64,000 nt of DNA from Theristus sp. LFF4_11 (taxonomy: Eukaryota; Nematoda; Chromadorea; Monhysterida; Xyalidae), in NCBI GenBank assembly GCA_030248135.1, contig JASANC010003583.1:1-64000 (forward strand), given 5' to 3'. Shown piece by piece: positions 57,255 through 64,000 of the stretch. A program made the translations under genes and the position numbers. Within the stretch, counting starts at the first letter, position 1, and every line of letters begins with the position of its first letter. The notes beneath the pieces were generated by a model that was not told the origin of the DNA, ran no database searches, and worked only from the letters and a program-made list of their open reading frames with translations.

Positions 57255-59282
57255 CATGTTCGACAGATGCGGTAAACAAATTAAAACTTGCTCCGTTTAA
57301 TTAGTTTCGTCACCTTGCCTTCTGACTATCAGCAATCAAAACTGAACCCTGAACCGATGCATACGACACATATTTTTTGACAACGCGCGTTTTCGGGTGT
57401 TGTGATCAGATTTATAATTGAAACAGTGAGCACAGACGATCCTTCATTGCAATATCGACACAAGGAACACGCCGATTTTTTGTGATAGTTTATTTTTATT
57501 GTACTTAGAAATCAATACACTTTTATTTTTATGCAAATTTGACTTGTTTCATCAGACCAATTTTATTGAAGGCAAAAAAAAACAGAACATAAATTTGTAC
57601 ATGCTGTCTTTTGAACATGTGTGTTCCTAATTCGATTCCAAAAAGTTTCTCTGATCAGAAATATGTTACGAAATATTACGTTTCACTGTGCCTGTGTAGT
57701 GTTGTCACTTGTCATTTATAAACGATTGTTCAAGTTTTGGCAAAAAAGGTCGGATTATGACGGCAATCGCAGTGTTAGAACCGGAACTCCTTTCATTTTG
57801 CTTTTCAATCAAATTAGCAATGCCCACCAAAACTTGAACAGGTCAAACAGGTATGAAACCGCTGTGTCGTGCACCAGTTGAGTGTCGTTTGGTGCAAAAC
57901 GTTCACTGCAACTGCAAATCGAAATCACGTTACAAATGCCAATTATTATTGATGTATCACGTTGACCCATAGGCCATAGTTGTCAATTCAAAAAACAACA
58001 TCCGTAGTTGTGTTCCCAAGTTTTAGTTGTCCAAAAAAATAAATCAGGTCAGGGTCAGGATTATTTCATTGAAGAAACCAGGAACAAATCAGAGCCCATT
58101 GCTGCCTTTGAGTGGCATGACATTGACATGACAATGCCACCTGTCGTTGTCAACTGCAACAACGTGAATGTCAGTCGACGACGACGATCACAAAAAATCA
58201 GTGGAGGCTTGATATCACAGAGGTTTTACGGTGAATTAGGATTAATTATCACTCGTTTTTGTGGTTGAAAACGGCTTGGACGCCCACTTCAGTGATCTGT
58301 GGGATTAAAAGCAAGCTCGAAGCAACGTCTATAAGATGGTAAGGTGTATTTCCAGCTTTCATTGGTTTCCGTTTTCCCTTCATTCTGTTTTTAATTCGTA
58401 ACAGTTTCTTTCAGCATCAAAATGCTTTATTTTGCTCAAAAATTGCTTCGGTTATTGCTTCGTGCACGTGCTGCCTTCCGGTCTTGCAAGTGGGCGGAGT
58501 TTTGCGCATTGCGTGTGTGTGTGTGTGTGTGGAGCGTGAGCGCGCACGTTATTGGATCATGAGCAATGAGCAATGCCGATGCAGGTGCGCGTGCTTTTAA
58601 TAAAGAAGCTTTTCGACATTTTTGTTACATCGACATTCAAGCAAAGCAAAGCAAAAAGCAAAAAAAATTGGTTTTTGTTCAGGATCAAGATGCAAAGGTG
58701 TCTGCGTACGTTGCCGTCGTCGCTTTTCAGAAGCGGGAGTGCTGTTTATGGAGCACCGCGACGTTGTCGTCATTTGCTTCAGAAATCGAGCTGTCAGCGA
58801 AATTTCTCTGGATCGACGACAAATGAGTTCATTTGTCCCGCTGTCTCAATCTTAACCGCTGCTCTCAACAGTTGCAAATTGAGCCAGGCATGTTCTATTG
58901 TTTACCGTTGTTTGGTTGTGGGAGTTTCTCGGACGTTTTTCATTGAGTTCAATGGCTAAAAGTGTTTTTTCTCATTTCACAACAGACAAAGAATTTCAAA
59001 GACTGTAAATTTTTGGTTTGCAAATGGAAATGACGTGTAAAACAATGCGTGATAAACGTCTTCACTTAACAGGTGTTTTGCGCAACGTTCAGACCATAAA
59101 CATTGTAATACTGAAGTTAAGTCTGTTCACTGAACGCCAAGAAAAACCAGACTCGCGCTGTTACGCTGATACCTGGCATTTGAAAAAATCTCGTGTTTCT
59201 GAAGAGTTTATCAAGTAAATGTTTGTCTGTTAATTCAAGTAATAAATACGGTTGGTGTGAGAGGACTTTAAGACGGCTTGTG
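57255..59282. other. Gene-poor region upstream of the mitochondrial S12 gene
   Basis: Two kilobases with a GT microsatellite at about 58507-58531. Several frames of 70-130 codons (for example 58573-58959) are open, but I see no domain, signal peptide or splice pattern to support them. Confidence 0.35.
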
Positions 59283-60580
59283 ATGTTCGTCCATGTCTTC
59301 CGATTTCAGCAGGCGACCAGGTCACTCGCAAGTGCAGTGTCTCACAGAACGAACCATACATCCACGTCGGCACACGACATCGCAAGCCCCTCCGTTCTCA
59401 ACCACGACTCCGTCCCCCTTCACACCACTTCAAACGACCGCTGCTCACCACGCTCAACGTTCACGCTGCTTCAAACGCCACCACAGTCGCTCCGCAGCAG
59501 CTCCAGATCCCGATCCCGATCCATTCACACGACGGCGCACGCGCACGGCTGCAAACTCGACCAACAGCATCGACGTGGCGGCCCACCGCGGAAGCACCGC
59601 CGCAAGTCGCAGATCAGCGGCTGTCGAATGATGGCGGGAATTGTGACGAAGGGTGCGCTTTTGTGTTTTTGTTGCATTTCCATGCGGCCATACATGCCCC
59701 AGCGGCGAGTTTTATAAAACTTAGTGGTCCAATAGTGCTGCACCAGTGAGCGCATGCAAAATCACGACACATCACAGTTCCGTTTTTTTCGTGCACTTTA
59801 CATTCGCCAATCAGTGCTCTTTATCTGTATCGGAATGTATCCATTTTTATACCAGCATACTTTTCATAGATCATTTCAGTTGTCATTAAGAAACCGAAGA
59901 AGCCAAACTCTGGCAATCGCAAATGTGTGATGGTGCGTCTGAGGACGGGCAGAGAAAAACTGGCTTATATTCCGGGCATTGGCCACAATCTGCAGGAGCA
60001 TAGCCGGGTAACTGTTGTTTGTTTCTGTTTTTCATGTTTTAGTCTGATTTATTTGGATTGTGTCTTGATTAATTACCAGATTTCTTATCAATCAGTCCGA
60101 AAGTGATATTTTTGAAAGTGCGTCTGCAGCGGATGAGTGTGAGTAAAGCCCAGATAGATGCAGAAAAAAATGAAGAAAATCCCGTTTTATCTTTTTCACC
60201 TTGTCAGAAAGGCTTAGCGCAGGATTAGAATTCGGTTGGTATCAGCAACCGAAACACGCGACTTCCATTGCAAGGCAAGACGAAACCAAATCGCAGATCG
60301 AGTGTAAACTCGCTTTCAAACAATCTGATCTTTCCAAGTTCAATCATCTCCAACTGTAGGTTGTCGTAGGGTTGGCGTAGGGAATAAAACCGTTTTTTTT
60401 TCAGTTTTTTCTTCAAAAATTAAAAACCGATTTTTATCTGGCCATATAAAAAACCGGTTTTTTTACCAACCGTAGGTCGTCGTGAATGGTCAACGCAAGA
60501 AGGATGTCATCGGTTGTCAGCTACGCGTCATTCGTGGCATGCTGGACTGTGCGCCCGTACAGAAGCAATCGCGACATTGA
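59283..60580 (+). CDS. MRPS12: Mitochondrial small-subunit ribosomal protein uS12m
   Basis: Exons 59283-59652, 59880-60007 and 60476-60580; phases close to 200 aa. The N-terminal ~85 residues are Arg/Ser/Thr/His-rich with few acids ([20 protein letters not shown]...), a plausible mitochondrial targeting region and longer than in mammals. The S12 body starts at [16 protein letters not shown], then [40 protein letters not shown] and [20 protein letters not shown]. These are the decoding-centre loops of uS12 (the KPNS and HNLQEHS motifs contact the A-site codon). A 108-bp hAT-like element sits at the end of intron 2 and supplies part of the 3' splice site. Confidence 0.92.
60367..60474. mobile_element. 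108-bp hAT-like MITE exactly at the intron 2 / exon 3 border of the S12 gene
   Basis: Starts TAGGGTTGGCG and ends CCAACCGTA, with AAAACCGTTTTTTTTTCAG and AAAACCGGTTTTTTTACC arms. Flanked by octamers GGTTGTCG (60359-60366) and GGTCGTCG (60475-60482), differing at one base. The last A of the element plus the first G of the right octamer form the AG used to splice exon 3. Confidence 0.75.
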
Positions 60581-61879
60581 TTTTGGGGCATTGTGATTTC
60601 ATGTCGAAATACCATTTACACGCGAAACGAAGTGGTTCTTTAAATTTTAAGTGATATATTTAAAAAACGTTTGCACTATTATTTAACTAACAAAAAATGA
60701 TAAAAGTTCAGCAAACTGTTCGTGTGTTTTTTTATATTTTACTGTGAGGGTTACACACTTTTGAGTGTATAGTGTGCCCATTGGTATTTGTCGGTGTTTT
60801 CTCGTCCTGTTTGTCCACATTTTTTTTAATTTTTCTGTTTTTATCCAGACTCGATATCATGGCAAACATCGTTACATCACCTGTAAGTGTTTTGTTATCT
60901 CATTTCCATTGTTTTACTCTTTCTTTAATCCAACTTGATAGGAACGAATTTTTTTCAATTCTGGCTGCTTTTCCGGTTTTTTAATCTGAAGAAAAACGGT
61001 TGATGACAAGTCGCGCCGTTAGATAGCGGTATTATAAGAGTGGAAGAGTGTACAACAAACAACTGGGTGTGAAAAAGTGGCAAAAAGCTGATTTACGGTG
61101 AGCAAGGTGTATTCACACAAAACTTGTATGTGTGATCTTGCGTGTTGTTTGCGCTGTCTTTTGGACATTTTGAATTGACCTTTTTTGTTCTGTATTTTAC
61201 CATGAAGCTTGTAGCTCTGTGTTTGTCTGGGGTGTCCCATTTTTTGAAAGAAAAAGCGAGCGAAACACCCAGAATGTTTGTTCACAGCTCTCATTTTATG
61301 AGTCTTCTCATGTGACAGCACTGAACCGTTTCAGAAGAAGTTTGTCACATGCTTGTTTGTTTTTTGTCTGTTAAGTTCGTAACGTTTTCCTGTTGTTCGG
61401 TTGAGTAATATTATTTCACCCATTCCCATCCCATTTTTGACTAGCTTTTCAAAAAATAACCAAGAAAGCAATTGGCACTCAACACAGGTGACAAAAAAAT
61501 CTATTGCAATTTGTTGTTCCAACCAGCGAAATATTTTCATTCGTGCTTCAGGCACATGCAGTCGCACAATCAATCGTTTGTCGCAGAATTATTTATCAGC
61601 TTTTTTTTCAGGCAAAACCAGTTTTCACGCTGTTTCCCAGTTGATTGTCCGGTGAAAAAATATCTGTGCTGTTTGTGAAAAAAACTTTTCCCGGCTCTGA
61701 GTGTGCATTCTAGGTGCGAAGTTATGTCATGATTAGCGGGTGTTTACAAATTGGAATAGACTTTTCAAACAAATATTAGTTTGTTTTGCGCTCGGGAAGC
61801 TGCAAGTGAAATGTTTTTGCTGCACTAGTGTGTGATCCATAAACAACAAATTCAATTCAAATTGAAAATTGCGCCAAAA
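60581..61879. other. Region between the S12 and galectin genes
   Basis: Mostly AT-rich. At 60859-60882 an ATG opens a short frame (MANIVTSP) followed by a good donor, GTAAGTG. This could be an alternative 5' exon of the galectin gene, but no acceptor is evident before 61880. Confidence 0.35.
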
Positions 61880-62991
61880 ATGTCATGGTATCCGTCTGAG
61901 AATGGGTATCGCAAAAATTTCCCGGTAAGGAGCCAGTATTCACAAAGAAACATTAAAATTTCACAACTTGATAAAAACTTCCGGATGCACATTTGAACGA
62001 ACAAAAAGTTTGAATTTTGAAAATTCAAGTTTGGTGCCAAATTTGAGCCATTAAAGTCAAATTTGCCGCCAAATTTCAGTCATTACCGTACGTGGCGATG
62101 ATTCCAGACGGAATGCAACCGGGCAAAGCGATCAATCTCAAAGGGCTGGTACTTGCCGAAAAGGGACGGTCAGTTTTTTTGCTGCACACGTTTGTGCGCT
62201 TTTAGCTGATTGGCCGTGCGGTCTCTTGAGTACATGCATTCTATAGATCCGACTCCGCCTCCGCAGCACTGCATGCATAACGTGTCGTCACCGACCAATC
62301 AGCTCGTTGCATTGAAATAAGCTGTATTCCATTCCATATCAGTTTGCAAGTTCAACAAAACCATTCTAGAACTGCGAAATCACGCAGACGTTTCGGGATC
62401 AATCTCGCCTGCGGTCTCTTGAGTCTTGGTGGACGGTGATCACGTGGTGGTGCATGCATTCCGTGTAGGTTAGACTCCGCCTACACAGCATTGCATGCAT
62501 CACGTGTCGTCACCGACCAATCAGCTCGCTGCATTGAAATAGACTGTATTCCATATCAGTTCCCAAGTTCAACAAAACCATTCTAAAATTGCGAAATCGC
62601 AGACGTTTCGGAATCAATCTCGCCTGCGGTCACTTGAATCTTGGTGGACGGTGACCACGTGGTGATCATGGATCACGCGTTCTCACCGACCAATCAGCTC
62701 GCTGCATTGAAATAGACTGTATTCCATATCAGTTCACAAGTTCTACAAAACCATTCTAAATTTGCGAAATCACGCAGGCGTTTCGGGATCAATCTCGCCT
62801 GCGGTCTCCTGGTGGACGGCGACCACCGCGACAACATCGCGCTGCACTTCAATCCCCGCTTCGAGGACGACGAGATCGTCCTGAACACTCTCATCAACAA
62901 CAAGTGGGGCCCGGAGCAGAAGGCCCCGTTGGTGTTCTCCGTGGGGCAGAATTTCGACATTCGTATCATGGCGTTGACGAACGCCTACAAG
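61880..62991 (+). CDS. Galectin (beta-galactoside-binding lectin), 3' end outside the window or missed
   Basis: Exons 61880-61924, 62080-62168 and 62778-62991 join in phase. Start MSWYPSENGYRKNFP, then SLPYVAMIPDGMQPGKAINL (the typical galectin opening strands) and RRFGINLACGLLV. The carbohydrate-recognition signature is intact in spacing: ALHFNPRFEDDEIVLNT, NNKWGPEQK, and later FSVGQNFDIRIMALTNAYK, so His, Asn, Arg, Val, Asn, Trp and Glu ligands are all present. No signal peptide is visible, as expected for galectins. After AYK a donor (GTACAA) follows; the last two strands of the fold must be encoded further on, and I found no convincing exon before 64000. If the intron were retained, the protein would stop at once (VQE, stop) without those strands. 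Confidence 0.88.
62214..62777. repeat. Three tandem ~200-bp units in galectin intron 2 carrying broken copies of the exon 3 start
   Basis: Units begin at about 62214, 62411 and 62627. Each has a family B-like half (ACCGACCAATCAGCTCG), then GCATTGAAATA, CTGTATTCCATATCAGTT and AACAAAACCATTCTA. The first two end with a copy of the exon 3 border (GCAGACGTTTCGGGATCAAT then CTCGCCTGCGGTC and TTGGTGGACGG); the third runs into the real exon 3 at 62778. The copies encode FGINLACGL-like fragments that soon lose frame. Confidence 0.75.
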
Positions 62992-64000
62992 GTACAAGAG
63001 TAGAGGGGGGAGGGGGTAGAAGCGCGGGGTGCTAAACTGTTCTTGAAATGTAATGTTGGTTGATGATGGGAAGTTGGGTTGTAAGCAGCTAAGAAAAACA
63101 GTCCCAAAGCAGAAAATACACATTGAATTGATGCAGCACCCACTTTCGAAACACTCCGTCATTGCTATTCAACTAGCAAATTGACGCGTGCCTACGGCAC
63201 GGTTAGCTGATAACTACAATTATTATTTTTGAGTGGATTTTCGCTTTTTGACCTATGCCCACGATCCGGACTAAAAATGCATTGCATTTTGATTTTGAGC
63301 TGCTTCAACCGACTGTTGTTGATTTACCATAGAAATGAACGTTCATTTTTAAAGAACTCGTATCCGTCGATGCTTCTACTTTTTGAAAATCATAGCATTT
63401 CAGTTTTTTGAAAACAGTGTTTTTTGTCAAGTATGTGATTTTGCTGATTTTATTGCTGTCGATTCAATCGTAACCTGATTTAGTCACCGTATCACTTATT
63501 ACTATGTGGTTTGGTTAATGCTGTTTCAGCATCATTCAGAGCCACAGATACTATTTTTCAACTTGCCAATCATTTTGATGAGAACCGCTGTTTTTTTTTT
63601 AATTCAGCGTAAATATTCTTTGATCTGCAAGCAACAGTAGCAACACAATCATAACTGCATTGCCATTCAAAATATGAAAAACAATCTTTTTTAATCAGCA
63701 ACAAACAACTGCCATTTAAAGTATCAAGATAAACTCTGATTTGTTACCTTCTTCAATATCGCTTAATTGTAGTTTCATTCTTTTTTGTATTCCACTGTCA
63801 TTCCCGTTTAAAGTATCAAAAATGTTCTTTGATCAGCGACAATTAACAGCCATTCCCTCAAAATATCAAAAATCAATCTTGTTTTGTTAGCTTTTTCATG
63901 TCGTCAAATGTCGTTCAACTACCATTCCTGATCAAAAAAAATAAAAAAAAACGTCGTTTGATCTGGAACAATCAACCGATACCGGTTTAAAATATTAAAA
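62992..64000. other. Galectin intron or downstream region
   Basis: AT-rich, with several AAAGTATCAA and CTTTGATC words repeated loosely from 63600 to 63990. No exon that would complete the galectin fold is visible. Confidence 0.35.

Noticed and set aside
58573..58959. 128-codon frame MPMQVRVLLIKKLFD...
   Set aside because: No domain, no splice partners, and overlapping frames of similar length in the other phases suggest chance openness.
59525..59755. Minus-strand frame over the S12 first exon
   Set aside because: Antisense shadow of the Arg/His-rich S12 exon; no splice or domain support.

Overview
This is eukaryotic, intron-rich nuclear DNA from an animal. About ten conserved protein genes can be rebuilt exon by exon across GT-AG introns, and their reading phases close exactly in almost every case. 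The best guess is a nematode or close relative. The evidence is a DUF273 family protein (a family known mainly from nematodes), a SEC61 gamma ending in ...IIVGA, and an SmD2 carrying nematode-like stretches ([28 protein letters not shown]). The species cannot be named from the sequence.

Layout. 0.9-2.5 kb (-): DUF273 type II membrane protein. 3.4-11.4 kb (+): PCMTD-like isoaspartyl-methyltransferase-fold protein, 16 exons, predicted 867 aa. 13.7-15.1 kb (+): secreted protein of two eight-cysteine modules, one per exon. 17.5-23.1 kb (-): C2H2 zinc-finger protein. 23.4-32.3 kb: gene-free block with a ~366-bp tandem array, hAT-like insertions, long fold-backs and homopolymers. 32.6-33.3 kb (+): SEC61 gamma. 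34.1-35.5 kb (-): SmD2. 36.7-40.2 kb (-): GLD-2-type cytoplasmic poly(A) polymerase. 40.5-41.6 kb: second, inverted copy of a hAT-like element. 41.7-44.7 kb (-): dsRNA-binding-domain protein. 45.7-47.8 kb (+): isochorismatase-like hydrolase with an internal frameshift. 48.7-54.3 kb (-): FKBP4/5-type immunophilin, 12 exons, 496 aa. 56.3-57.0 kb (-): small unrecognised gene. 59.3-60.6 kb (+): mitochondrial ribosomal protein S12. 61.9-63.0 kb (+): galectin, probably continuing past the window.

The genes are mostly unrelated housekeeping and RNA-metabolism genes with no operon-like logic. SmD2, GLD-2 and the dsRBD gene lie in the same orientation and all act on RNA, but 1 kb or more separates them.

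The most unusual feature is how short non-autonomous transposons and local duplications have reworked the introns. At least six MITE-like families recur. All three copies of one family end 10-35 bp upstream of a 3' splice site in the gene's sense orientation. A 108-bp hAT-like element sits exactly on the intron-exon border of the S12 gene and supplies part of the splice acceptor now in use. Three unrelated genes (zinc-finger, SmD2, galectin) each carry broken partial copies of one of their own exons in a neighbouring intron. All calls come from reading the sequence; no searches were run.
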